From NCBI GenBank assembly GCA_037179385.1, contig CM074194.1, forward strand, positions 2,683,001-2,747,000: a DNA stretch of 64,000 nt, written 5' to 3'. Shown here in pieces: positions 36,901 to 48,605 of the stretch; within the stretch, counting starts at the first letter, position 1, and each line of letters starts with the position of its first letter. Both the position numbers and the translations under genes were made by a program. The notes under the pieces are model-generated. The model saw only the letters and a program-made list of their open reading frames with translations. It did no database searches and had not been told where the DNA came from. The stretch comes from Holothuria scabra (Eukaryota; Echinodermata; Holothuroidea; Aspidochirotida; Holothuriidae).

Positions 36901-37298
36901 CTACCATTAGCAATTAATATACTTTATTTTCAAAATGAATTCAGTGAGATCATTACTTCTAAAGGAATACTGTTGCATATTCAGATAGCCTTATCCAGCT
37001 CCCCCCCAATATTTGCATATCTTTCTTTTTTTTTGTAACACTGAACCCCTTATGACTTCATGCAAGTATTCCTGTAGCAATAAACAAGTGTGATATGCCC
37101 CCCCCCCCACACCCAGGTCCTGAACTGAATGTAAGAAGAGAGTCTTTGTTTCACGGTTGTGAACGAAACATGAAACTGCAAATTCTGAACTGGTTAACAA
37201 TGTCATTGTAAAAATTTCACCTACAGTTTAATGGTACTGTAGCAGTTGCTATGATCAGTGTTGGAGCAATCCCTTCTGATATAAGGAAGCCTTTAAAT

Positions 37299-37778
37299 CA
37301 GGGTTGTCCAACCTACGGCCCGTTGGCCGCAGTCCGGCCACGAAAAGGTTGCGTCTGGCCCGTCAGAAATAATCTATATTGCAAAATTATTCAATAAGCA
37401 GATTAATTGATGATTACTTTCGGCTTCACCGTCCGCTATGGCATGCACTTTTGAATGAAATAATTTATGTCAAATGTCTGCTACATGTAGTTACATTGCA
37501 GTGTTGTCCACAGGGGCGGGTTGAAAATGATTCAGGAGGAATATGAAAAAAAAACTTTGTCCGAATATTCTGCCCAACACCATCTTTTTTTGCTAAAATT
37601 TATTTATTTGTTCAATCAAAAACGAAAATGAATCAGTGTTCCCTACACGCAGTGATTGTAATTTTGTTGCCTTGGACGTCTGGAAAAATTGAAAAAAAAA
37701 AACAAGTATAGAATGTGGCCCCTCGTCCATCATAACCATTACATGTGGCCCACCGTCTGGAAAGGTTGGACAACCCTG
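37299..37778. mobile_element. Non-autonomous hAT element (480 bp)
   Basis: The terminal inverted repeats are perfect over 16 bp (CAGGGTTGTCCAACCT). The 8-bp target duplication is also perfect, CTTTAAAT at 37291-37298 and 37779-37786. GGCCCGTTGGCCGCAG-type GC-rich motifs next to the ends are common in hAT elements. It has no coding frame. Perfect ends and target suggest a fairly recent insertion. Confidence 0.92.
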
Positions 37779-38311
37779 CTTTAAATGGACCCCTTGGATA
37801 AATTTAATCTATGTGAGGTCATAGAGAGCTTTGCTTTAAGATAATATTCTTGCATTAACTTTAGTGGACAAGTTTTGAAGTGCCTCTTGAATGGCTGTCA
37901 GAACCTGCCATATTCTAAAAATCATCAACTTTTAAGAATTTCTGGCTGAAAGACTTTTGTTCAGTGATTATGAATGGATGGATGGAACATTAAGAAATTT
38001 TGAAACTTTGTAAGATGGTCACTTAAAGAGGGCAATGAATCCTTCTAGATTTTATTCATCAGTGTAGGGGGGAAAATTGTATTACATGTTTAAACATCAT
38101 CTCTTTGTGTATTTCTTTTTTGTGAAGCAAGTAATCACTGAGCATAATGAAATAAAAAAAAAAAAAATGTGGAGATCACAAGTTTATAATTGCCTAAGTT
38201 TATGAAATGGGGATTTAAGGTGAATTTTCTCAAACAGTTGTCAGAGTATCCATACCACCTTTGTGTACTGACAAGTTCAAAATTCTTAGCGCTTCTTAGT
38301 GCTTAGCTTAA

Positions 38312-38606
38312 AGGCATGATCCTTCACCCCAAACAGTTCCATTTCTCCTAACTTAATTACTTAAGCCCCTCCCACGTAATGTTTGAAATTCATCCTCACT
38401 CCAGACACAATCTCAGTTTATTGGTTCAGTGTGAGTATACAAGACCCCAATGTGTAATCATAACACTCTCAATGCAGTACATGCTGCTGTGTAATATGAG
38501 CTTTTGGTTCTTTGCATTGTTTGAACTGTCAATAAAAGAGCTGATCCAACTGAGAATTTTTGTAGGCTACTACAAAAATTGCAGTTTGGAATGAGAGGAT
38601 TAGCCC
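38312..38606 (+). mobile_element. Family A MITE, complete (295 bp)
   Basis: TTAA at 38308-38311 and 38607-38610 flank it. It begins AGGCATGATCCTTCACCCC and ends GAATGAGAGGATTAGCCC. A truncated SINE follows immediately. Confidence 0.82.
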
Positions 38607-38610
38607 TTAA

Positions 38611-38722
38611 GGCAAAGAAGAAGGGAAAGCAATCGTGAGCCATAATTGGAAAAAAGCTGTGGCCAGCCCAGCTTGTGTGACATGGTCAGAAACTGAGCCA
38701 TAAAAACCTTAAAACTAACAAA
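38611..38722 (+). repeat. tRNA-derived SINE, family S copy 4, 5'-truncated
   Basis: The segment GAGCCATAATTGGAAAAAAG, CTGTGGCCAGCCCAGCTTG and AAACTGAGCCAT matches the 3' body of family S. It starts directly after the TTAA that ends a family A copy. Confidence 0.6.
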
Positions 38723-38911
38723 TCCATATCTGTTAATGGTTCTGCATATTTAAAGTATACAAAAGATAGAGATGAATATGCTAATATATAATAATGCTGA
38801 ACAACTAATTCAGATCACTCCTCCTCTTGAGGAAATTTTTAAATATTTGAATAGATCTTAAATGCAATTTAGTAGTGAGACACATTGTGTAAATTTTTAA
38901 GAAAAGATTCA

Positions 38912-39064
38912 GGTAGATGCGCACTGTTTAACAAGGTGTTTCTTGATTGTTCGTTGCCATTGTATTGTATCGATTGTATTCTTTGTTAGGGTTAGGGATT
39001 AGGTTAGGGATAAGGCTATCGTTAGCCAGTTAAGAAATTTCTTGTTAAACAGTGCTCATCGACC
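38912..39064. mobile_element. Small TIR element H with a telomere-like core (about 153 bp)
   Basis: The left arm GATGCGCACTGTTTAACAAG with TTTCTTGA and the right arm, read inward, GATGAGCACTGTTTAACAAG with TTTCTTAA, form imperfect inverted repeats of more than 30 bp. The centre holds GTTAGGGTTAGGGATTAGG. The target duplication is not clear. Confidence 0.6.
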
Positions 39065-39789
39065 CAAAGATAATGGAATCTTCCCACACCTACAGTATGA
39101 ATGACTGCAACCTACAGACCCTAATTCTCTTTACCATGTGATGCATGCCTTTTTATTCACATTTGTATGTCATATAAACCAAGTTACTATAGAAAGTTGA
39201 AAGAATGTTCTTGTAACTTGGGCGTTGGGGAGGCAAACCTCCTGGGTGTCTCTCAGCATGTCTTAGATACGATGCATTAAAATAGCTCTAAGGGTTGGTG
39301 AAGTATTACTGCAATGTTTAAAAAAAAATGTATTTATATGTGTTCTTCTATAATACACTGAATAGTAATTTTGAACCTTTAATGTCAGGTATATACTACC
39401 TAGAACGTTTTACAATGAGATGTATAGTACTGGTGAGAGGATTAGAGTCCGTGGTAGGTTATGTCATAAGATGCCACATGTAGGTATTATCAATTTTTTC
39501 ATCATTTTCACAAACATATAAAACACTTTAAGGGGTGGGGGGAGGAAAAGGATTGCAGTTATTGACAAATATTCAGAAAGCATAATTTTTCCCATTTTGC
39601 AAAGCTCTGTTCTGGATGGAGTGGGAGGGTGGGAAAGGAGAGAATACCCTACATGCTTATTTTAAAGAAATGGGATGACCTTCTTTAAAAAGAAATTTTT
39701 GGCACCAGGTATATTTTATGCACTGATATTCATGACTTTGTTTACACAGATTTTAAAATTAAATCAAGATATTCAAGGAAAAATACAGC

Positions 39790-39855
39790 CAATACATGAT
39801 TGGCTCTTGAAAGTCATGTGACAATATTTGTTCTTGCAAAAATTGAATATGTAGT
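39790..39855 (-). mobile_element. Family B fragment
   Basis: ACATGATTGGCTCTTGAAAG, TCATGTGACAATATTT and TTGAATATG match the central part of family B in reverse orientation. Neither end is present. The microsatellite follows within about 35 bp. Confidence 0.4.
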
Positions 39856-39886
39856 GCTCCTTGCATACAGTACTTACTAAATGATC

Positions 39887-40158
<272 letters not shown>

Positions 40159-40195
40159 TACAATTTTCCAATCATGTTTGAAGCCAAATTGCAAT

Positions 40196-40315
40196 GGTGG
40201 AAAAAGTTTGGGAGCTGGGGGCTCCTTCCTGGGAAATATTGGCCTCTTCATCTGGAGGGATACTTTGGCAATTTTCTAATTCTGTACTTGAAAATAGATT
40301 AGAATATGCTCCCTT
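40196..40315 (+). repeat. Low-copy repeat J, copy 2
   Basis: GGTGGAAAAAGTTTGGGAGC, GGGGCTCCTTCCTGGGAAA and CATCTGGAGGGA align in order with the copy in intron 1. It follows the TTTC microsatellite directly. Confidence 0.35.
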
Positions 40316-41607
40316 CCTGAGAAACACATTTTTTTCAGCCCTACCAAATTGAATCCGTTATCTGCCAGCAGTAATACTTGCAGATTGTACCTGCAGTGTA
40401 AAGGCTATACCAGGTTTTGATTGACATATTACTTTTCTGCAAGTCCAAACATGTTTTTAGACTTCTCCAAAATACACTTGCTGTACCCTTATGCATGATT
40501 ACTTCACCCATATCATGCACAAGAAGCCAGTTTCCTAAACATCCAAAACTGGTCTGAGAGATATCATGCATGCACACTGGTCAGTTTGAAATCAAAGAAC
40601 TTCTTTCGTACCTCTGAAACCAAGACAACTGGTCTCCTTTGCATGAAGGTGTCACACTCTGCTTGAACCATTATTTCTCTGTTTAGGTTACAGGTAAGTG
40701 TCTTGACACATTCATAGACTATATAAACACAATGTTGCAATTTAACCCAATACATTACATGGAAGGCCTAATTTTCCAGCTCCTATTTCCAAGGATTTAA
40801 AAATGGGTTTCATTGTACTCCTGGGCTTACTAGCAAGGTTGTTTGGTCAGCTGTAAATAACCCAATTACAGTAAAGGAAGTGACCAATTCTACAAATGTT
40901 TTGACTAGATGAAGTGTCATTAAGTGATCTATTGGGGACATGTGGGGGGAAGTGTTTAAGGCTTTGTTTATCTAATTTAATGAACAGATATGACCTAAGG
41001 GACTAAACCTTGACAAGTATGGAAGGCTATAGGGATCACAGTTTTCATTTGCAATGTCAGTGAAACAAGAGAGATATAGCACAGAAGTTTTGTTGCACTG
41101 AGCAGCGATCTGTAATGGAATGCTGCTGGACTCTTAGTCCGCCCAGCTGCCTGCCGCCCACTTAGGCTGCCGGTGATAGTCAGAAATTGCTTTCAGAGAG
41201 CCCAAAAGTTGATTGTCTTAATATTCATGAGCACTCACCACAATTGGTCTATTCTTGAGGTTGGCAGTGCTCAGTGACTCAATCTTTGCAATGCTACTTT
41301 GAACAAAAATTGTTTAAACCAAACAAAAATATAGGCTTATCAGTCGGTTATTTTCTAATTTAGAGAATGTTGGTTTTTCTTGCGATGAACTGAACGAAAA
41401 GACTTTGTATGCTCAGCAGGCTACTGTACTCTGACCATGGGAGTATACTTAAGTGATCCTTCTAAGATCTGACCATGGGAACTGTTACAGCTCCCTTTAA
41501 TATGTGACATACATGTAAAATAAAAACATCTTTTTTACATCTGATGGTGTCTGACTTCAGGTATCTGGAGTTAGACTACCAGGGTCACAGCCATTTTGGC
41601 AATTTAA

Positions 41608-41866
41608 AGGGCAAGAGCAGTCACCCTAAATTAAAATATTGTAGTAGACTGTTGTGTTAGCTGGTTGGCTTTTGTCAGTCATGTCACAATATATTTCCCG
41701 AACCCGATGTGAATTTTTCTAGTAGTAACTGATTGGTTCACCTTGAGGCTTGAATATGCAATATTGAAATACTAAAATGTTATGACAAACACTTTAGAGA
41801 GAAATAAAAAAAATCTGGGGATTTAGCTTTTGTTTCAGAATAAGGTCGGGGTGACTGCTCTTGCCC
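41608..41866 (-). mobile_element. Family B MITE (about 259 bp)
   Basis: It starts AGGGCAAGAGCAGTCACCCT after TTAA (41604-41607) and ends GGGGTGACTGCTCTTGCCC before TTGA (41867-41870, one change from TTAA). The central TTGAATATGCAATATTGAA block is kept. Confidence 0.82.
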
Positions 41867-42974
41867 TTGACGAACTCTAGCCATTAGGTTTGGTTGTGTG
41901 TGTTTAATAGTGAAGTGTTTGACATTTTTTACCATACCACTTCCATGTACCCCCAGTCCTCACCCTTACACCCTTGTATCCCATTTTGTCATTATTTTCT
42001 GTATAACCCATGTGTCAGCTGGGAAACATTCACAGCCCATCATCCCTGGGGTATGTACGTTGACACAGCAGTAAATATGCCACAGCACTACAAAAAACTT
42101 TAAACTATGTTTTTCAATGGGTGATATGCCTAAATATTTTGGTACACAATTTACTAAGTTGTAGTAAAAATACCAAGGACCAATTTCGAGTTCCTCTCTC
42201 ACCCCCCTTTTTGATGCCAAAGTTTGAGATAATGGAAAAAATGAATTGTATGCTGTACATGATACATACAATGTAGTAAACTAGTGCTATCTATTCCCAT
42301 TACCATGTACTCACTGTATATAATGTTTACACAAGATGGATGCTATGCAGTCAGTGAGACTATGCCCAACAGCACCCTGAGCGTGTGGTCATAACTTCAG
42401 TTTCATAGCGTTTAATACAGATACTCTATACATGCTGGGATTCCAATTTTATGAAATTATCTCCCAAGACTAATGCGGGTTGCTTTCTGTACTATCACGA
42501 CAGGACCACTAACGTGTCTGGAAGGGATCATTGTTCATGACACTGTACTCAAAACAGGTTGATATGTACCTAAGAGACCTCCAGTTGTTACATGAACCCA
42601 AGGCCCTTAGCATCAAAGTTTTAACAGCTAGAGAGGTCAAATTTTAAGATAGATTTTGAGTGTCACCCTGGGCCTCATAAGAGCAACAGTGATTGAGCAG
42701 GCTGCATCTCACTATAAATAATTAATGATGATCTGTGGACTGCTTGATATTTGTTGTCAGCAGCAGAGCAGCATGAAAGCATGAACTGTACACCAAAAAA
42801 CAAATAAAATGTGTTTTACTATTTGTAGGACAAGGGCATTCATCACCAAATTATTTTTTTTAAATAGCAACTAATTCTAACATTTATCTTCTTCTTTTTG
42901 TACTCATAAATGCCTTTCATTATATTGAGGGGCTTAAAGATTGCATTTTCTTTGTAAGTTTATGCATTAATTAA

Positions 42975-43059
42975 AGGCCAAATCCTCTCACCGTAGAAAC
43001 ATTTAATTTTCTTAACCTAAGGAAGTCCCTCCCACAACTGTCTAAAACTCATCCTCATC
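42975..43059 (+). mobile_element. Family A MITE, left end only
   Basis: It starts AGGCCAAATCCTCTCACCG after TTAA (42971-42974) and runs to CTCATCCTCATC, where it is cut and joined directly to a family B copy. It has lost the CTTAAG pattern at the internal site. Confidence 0.7.
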
Positions 43060-43486
43060 AGCAGTCACCCCAACTTAAAGACATGTAGTAGACTGTCCTG
43101 TTTCATAATGGGCTGTGGTAATTCATTTGACAATACTTTTCCTTCTCGAATCTGAAATTTGTTAGTGTTAACTGACTGAAGATTGACCTTGAATATGCAA
43201 TGTTGATGGGTGAGGGTACAAGGGAAGGCTTTTATGTTCTCAGCCCTCCCTTTTTTGCCACATCAACAATAAAACATACCAGATATTAGCAGTGCAACTC
43301 CCTCACACTCCTGTTTCCCTCCCCCTATTTTTTTGAAATGTCTGGATCAATGCCTGGTGGAAGTCCTAAATAAAATAATCTGAAAAATAATTTGGTAACA
43401 AATAAGAAAGTCATGAGATTTTGAAGCAACAGCCACATAGCTGTTGCCTGCTTCAAAATATAGTTTCAAGGCGACTGCTCTCCCCT
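43060..43486 (-). mobile_element. Family B MITE interrupted by repeat E
   Basis: AGCAGTCACCCCAACTTAAA and ACTGTCCTGTTTCATAATGG open it. After the E segment the family resumes with AATAAGAAAGTCATGAGATT, and it ends GGCGACTGCTCTCCCCT before TTAA (43487-43490). The first few bases of the normal left end are missing. Confidence 0.7.
43207..43355 (+). repeat. Short repeat E, copy 2, inside a family B copy
   Basis: CTCAGCCCTCCCTTTTTT, ACAATAAAACATACC, ATTAGCAGTGCAACTCCCTC and TGTCTGGATCAATGCCTGG match the copy at 22809-22991. It breaks the B copy between its AATATGCAATGTTGAT block and its right half. Confidence 0.55.
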
Positions 43487-43533
43487 TTAAATTCTTTAGT
43501 TTCTGGCGACTGCTCTCCCCTTTAAATTCTTTA
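43461..43533. repeat. Tandem duplication, two units of about 35 bp
   Basis: The 29-base string at 43470-43498 (beginning GGCGACTGCTCTCCCCTTTA) recurs without mismatch at 43505-43533, with TAGTTTC before each unit. The unit covers the end of a family B copy, its TTAA and adjoining DNA, so the duplication came after the insertion. Confidence 0.85.
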
Positions 43534-44623
43534 ATAGATACATATGCAGGTTACAAATACCCTGTACCCTGTTAGAACACCACCTCATCAGTCAAAGAGT
43601 CTCACTTGAAAGTGAGCATGCATGCTTCATGTAGGTCCAGTCATTCTAAGAAATTAAACAGAACAACCAAAGTGTTGTATCTGAGAGAGACATTGACTGC
43701 ATCACCCTGAGTTGATGCACAATTTGCTGATGTATTCTGCAGCTCCTTTCAAAGGTTTCACAGAAACCTCACAATTCCAGCCCTTAACAGTAATTAGCAA
43801 AGGTGGTGTACCATGTATTCTGCCCTTATCTGTCCTAAGAATGCTTTGTAACAGCCTCACAACCCTAAATGAGTTTACTGACATCCTGAGAAAAAAAAAT
43901 TCCAAGGCCATGTCTTCTTCCATTCTTGCTGTGTGTGGCCATTTGTCTGTCAAAATTACAATGGTGAAAAATGTGACTGAGCTTCACTCCCTCTTGATGT
44001 AGTTATCATGGGCTTGTATTCAACAATTGGCATCGATCCCCATTGGGGGGTTAAAACCTTATCACTCACACACTGTGGGGTAAAGGGTCCCATTTCCTTC
44101 AAATAAAAAAAGATTAAAATTTTCTGTCCTAAAATATGCATCTAGTTCTCACAGCACACCTGTGGAGAACATTGAAATAGCATACCCTGAACAGCGTGTT
44201 GTTTCACACCCCATCTCTTCGACAATTTATTGTCCGTTTATTGCTCTCTTTGTTTTTCCATTTGAAGAGACTTTTTCCAGATTCGTAGATCTGAATGAAA
44301 CCTTTGTAAACACATCTCTTACTAGACTCCTTCGAAACGTTTAACATTTCCTCTGCTAGTTGTGGTATCCCTTCATAGTCTCGGCCACTTAAGGGGGCTA
44401 CTGGACACTTTGTTCCGTGGAAAAACTGGAAGTTGTTAATTGTCACATAAAAAGCTTTATTCCATGGGATTTTGCCCAAAAGGTTGCTTTTACCTCATAT
44501 TGAAGTGTTCCAAGAGGGGACTACAATGATAGCAGCTCTGGGATTGTAACTTGGAGGCCATGATGGTGGCATAGGGTACAGATTATGACTGGTATGAACT
44601 GCTACAGTGCAACTCCTTCTTAA

Positions 44624-45498
44624 AGGTAGTGTGACATGTCAGAAAAATGGGCCGACTTCATTTGGCAGTTAGGGAGTGAACTTTCCTAAGAAAAAAATCT
44701 GTTGGAATTATGTCAATATTTTTTACATTTCTCAAAAAAAACATCTTCAAAGTTGGATGTTTGTGAAACTTTTTGCTTAATATTCCAAAAAATGAGGTGG
44801 AGTATTGCCCAGTGCTGAGATTTCTTTTGTTAACCCTCTCTTAATTAACCATGTATTTTTTGTTTTGGTTATTGATACTAATGATTTTAAAGTGCACAAT
44901 TTCAACTTCCAAAATAAAACCCTCAGGACAAACTAATGTTACAACTCTCCTTGAAATGAAGATTGTAAAAATAAAAGATAACATTAGCCATATATGGTAT
45001 GTCCCTAAATCACAAAATTTGCATATGGAGCTCATGTTTTTCAATGATGAAATGCAATCAGAAATTGCCTTGTAAAATGGTCAGTTTTTGACTGATTTTG
45101 ATGGGAGTTTCAGCCATTTTCTTGATTTTCAATGCTTTTTGCATTAAGTACCCAATTTTGTGATTTTTGTGTCACATGGCCTTTGAAGGAGCACATTGAG
45201 TTGTTTTGTGAAAGTTATCAAATAGTTTTTTAAAAGCTCTGTTAAACTTCCCTTCAGGTACTTTTGATAAGTGGTACACTTAGACAGTCACCACATTGTA
45301 TGTAAAAATACGTGTTTAATGATGGAATAAATATCGGCTTAATTTGGTTTTTTAAAATGCATGACCAGACACTTATTCAATAGGCACAAAACTGCTTCAA
45401 GCCAGGAAACAAGCTAACTCGAAGTTTTACCTTTTTGCTTTGTTTTTCGACAAAAAAGGTTCACTAATTATGCCAATTGTTTTCATGTGACACTACCC
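44624..45498. mobile_element. TTAA-type TIR element G (875 bp)
   Basis: The left end AGGTAGTGTGACATG follows TTAA (44620-44623). The right end, read inward, is GGGTAGTGTCACATG and is followed by TCGA (45499-45502), two changes from TTAA. The size is larger than families A-C. It contains an open frame of 74 codons with no recognisable domain. No second copy is present in the window. Confidence 0.5.
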
Positions 45499-48073
45499 TC
45501 GAGGAGTTAAAAACATTAATGGTTATGAAACGTCCAGATATACCCAGACATGGGTTTGTGGTGGCATATGGGTAGGTTTTTAAAAATGCCTATGTGCTGA
45601 TTTCATGCATTTTTCACATGATTGGAGAGTTAAATTTGCCCTGATTTTGCTTTAAATATTGTGTCATTTCACATCTAGACACACTTGAAAACAACAACAA
45701 AAAAAATAATTCCAAAGGGGAAGGGACTGCACCCTTTCACCAATAGACTCCCCAGGCCATTGATCCCAGCTGCCCTTAATTCAGAAAATAAACATAGGTA
45801 TTAAAGTGTACCTCAAAACAAAGATTAAAAAATACCGTACTTATTGAAAAATGAATTCTAATAGTCCAGTTCCCATATTCACAGGGCATTGATGGGCAGA
45901 GATATAAAATGTTGCAGTTTATTCACTAAAATTTAAATGGTACATTTTGCAATAAATTTGTGATGTCATTGTTGTACTACAATCTTCATATTTCTTTGTT
46001 TTTCTGAAATTTACTCCACCTTTTACTAAGGTGTGATTGCACTCTTACTTTTATGGGGTTTATGGGGTTATTTAATTAATTAAGCCCTCTCTGTGCAACA
46101 TGTTATGGAAGCAAACAGGAAGTGCTCAAGGTTATAAAATATTTTTAATTTTAAAGGGAAATGAAACAAGTAATGTGAGTTGTATGACAAGAAAGTCACA
46201 AATTATTTCTCAATGGACTAATTTGTTTTAAGTGAATAATTTCAACATATATTTCGGTTCAAGGATGTCCAATGAAGATGGCAGTCGTACTGTTAGAATG
46301 CATTTTTCCTGCTGTTTGATACGTCTTTATTGATTTTTTTTTACTTGAGGTATACTTTGAACCTGTCAATATCAACCCAATAGGCCTCCTTAAAAAGGCT
46401 TAGTCACAGATTTTGGAAGCAACAGTTGAGATGGTATTTTACCCTTGTGAGAAGACACAGAACTGTCTCAGGGGACATTTCCATTTTTGAAATGAGAGGA
46501 ATTACAATAACAGGACAAAATCAAAACTGTTAAAATAAAAATTTTATCAGAATGATGGAAAATGTGAACATCTAAATAGATGATTTCATAATGAATAAAA
46601 TTGAATATGACATTGACTATCAATAATTTTGATAACACTCAGCAAATAAGGAAATGTGAAAATTGCTTGACAACGACTGAAATGAAAGAGATATCTTGCA
46701 AAATTATGAAAATGCAGTTCTCATAACAGATGATTTGAAAATTGCCTTTAATTTTGTCATTGATTTTGTTGGTTATCCCTCTTTTGATCAAGTTGGAACT
46801 TTCTGAACAACTTGGGTGATCCTAGACTTTTGTGGTGTGAATGAACTATTACAAATATTCTAAAACTTAAAAAGTGCTTTCATGGAGATGAATTAGTTTT
46901 TTTTTTTTTTTTTTATTTAGGGAAGTGACAAAATCAGAAGCTAAAATTTACACAATAAAGTTAACAAACAAGGTCTTATTTGCAAATTTTATTATTGACG
47001 GTAGTATTGGAAATTTCAACCAGACAAACTATGGAAAAGTGAAAGGTAAGATTCCAGTAGAAGAAGGGACAGTGACCTCGTATTGTACTCTAAAAGAGGA
47101 ATGGTTGCCTACGAACTAAATTTCTCAAACTCTGGAATGTTTACTGTAAGTGCGGGTGGGAGGGAACAAAATTGAAAGGGAAAAGAAAACAGAAGGAAAA
47201 ATAATTGTATGTAAACTTTCATATTTTGACCTGCAGCTATCTCATCTCTTTTGCGAGTTTTTCATCTCTTCTGCCATTTTTTTTTCTTCATTTAAGACCC
47301 TCAATAAACACATGGGGTGAAAAAGTTGTCATTTGTCAATCAGATTAACTTGACATAAGTTTTAAGTACCCCTGTGATTGTTTGTGATTGTTCCAAGAAG
47401 CATGGGGTTGTTGACTAATTTGATTTCTTTGTTCGTGTTAGAACCTGTTGTGAGTTACCTGTTATCTCCACCTGTGATTTTATTGGGTCAAACTGATGGT
47501 CATTATTTATGCCCGTTGTGTAGGCTGGACATCAGATACGGTACAAATGGGGGATGGGTGGGGTCAAAATGGCTTGCAGGGAGAGAGAGAATTTTCTTGA
47601 GTGGTGCCATATATTTGAAACTGTATTCAGTCAAAGGCAGTGTGAAACTTTTTTGCTAAATGGCTGTAGAAGTTTTAGGGGCATGCAGCTCCCTTACTTT
47701 CATTGGAAATACTAACCTTCCTCAAGTGGTGTTTCTATGACTAAAAGTTGGGGAGAGGGGGAGGATGAAATTTCTCTTCGTCTCCTACTTATTTATTATT
47801 TTTTATTATTGTAAAGGGAATCAATATTAGTGACTGTTTTTACCAGTCTGCCATTGCAAGTTTTCCAGCAATTTTAGTAATGCCTTATTTTGACTTACTG
47901 AGGCAGTAGCAGATCCATGTTGGGGCCTTAGAGCCTGGTGCTCCCTCTAATGGAAATCAATCATATTTGAATAATATGCTTTAAAATGTGTCAAGTGTAT
48001 GTCCTTTTGGCTCCCCCATGACTGCAATTTGAAACTCTATACACTCTGATGTAAATCTTTAAATCTACTTTAA

Positions 48074-48370
48074 AAGGCCAAACCTCTCACCCTAAACTAC
48101 AGTTTTGGTATGGGGATACCAAACTTCTCAATTGGCTCAGCTCTTTGATTGACAGCTAATTAAAACAATGCAGAGTACCAAAGCTTTTATTACACAGCAT
48201 AAACGGTACTGAGAGTGTTTTGATTATATAAATTGAGTTTTTCCTTACTCACCTTGAAGCAATAAACTGAGATTGTATCTGGAAGAGCATGAAGTTCAGA
48301 AAATAGTGGGAGGGGCTTAAGTAAGAAGGTTAGGAGAATTGGTACTGTTTGGGGTGAGAGAACTGGGCCT
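48074..48370 (-). mobile_element. Family A MITE, complete (297 bp)
   Basis: TTAA at 48070-48073 and 48371-48374 flank it. It reads AAGGCCAAACCTCTCACCC at the left and GGGGTGAGAGAACTGGGCCT at the right. The internal GGGGCTTAAGTAAG site is intact. Confidence 0.85.
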
Positions 48371-48494
48371 TTAAGTATGTAAAATAATCAGAATATTCAG
48401 TGGCTTTGAATTTCTGTCCCACCATTTCCCCCAATATCAGGATTCTTACTGGTCCCAGAAGTCAGGGAAACCTGAATTTAAATTTCCAGGTGGG

Positions 48495-48605
48495 GAGTTA
48501 GCTGCCCCTGTGGACTGGGGGTTGTAGAATATGCCCATGGTATTTCCTGCCTGTCGTAAGAGGCGAAAAAAGGGAAACCAAATGTGAACTTGAACAATAC
48601 TTGAA
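48495..48605 (+). repeat. SINE fragment with a widely shared animal core
   Basis: The motif TTTCCTGCCTGTCGTAAGAG followed by GCGAAAAAAGGG (48543-48574), preceded by CTGGGGGTTGTAGAATATGC, resembles a core I recall from a broad superfamily of animal SINEs (possibly MetaSINE). That name is from memory and unverified. No tRNA-like head is clear here. Confidence 0.45.

Noticed and set aside
38985..39020. Telomere or subtelomere
   Set aside because: Only a few imperfect TTAGGG units occur, enclosed by inverted arms in the middle of an intron.
46921..47045. Exon-like block after a long T-tract and TTTAG, open in one frame and ending AAAG|GTAAGA
   Set aside because: The only open frame needs a phase-2 entry, which does not fit exon 2 (phase 0). 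The peptide has no cysteines or resemblance to the gene's module. It could be chance or a nested gene, but nothing supports it.
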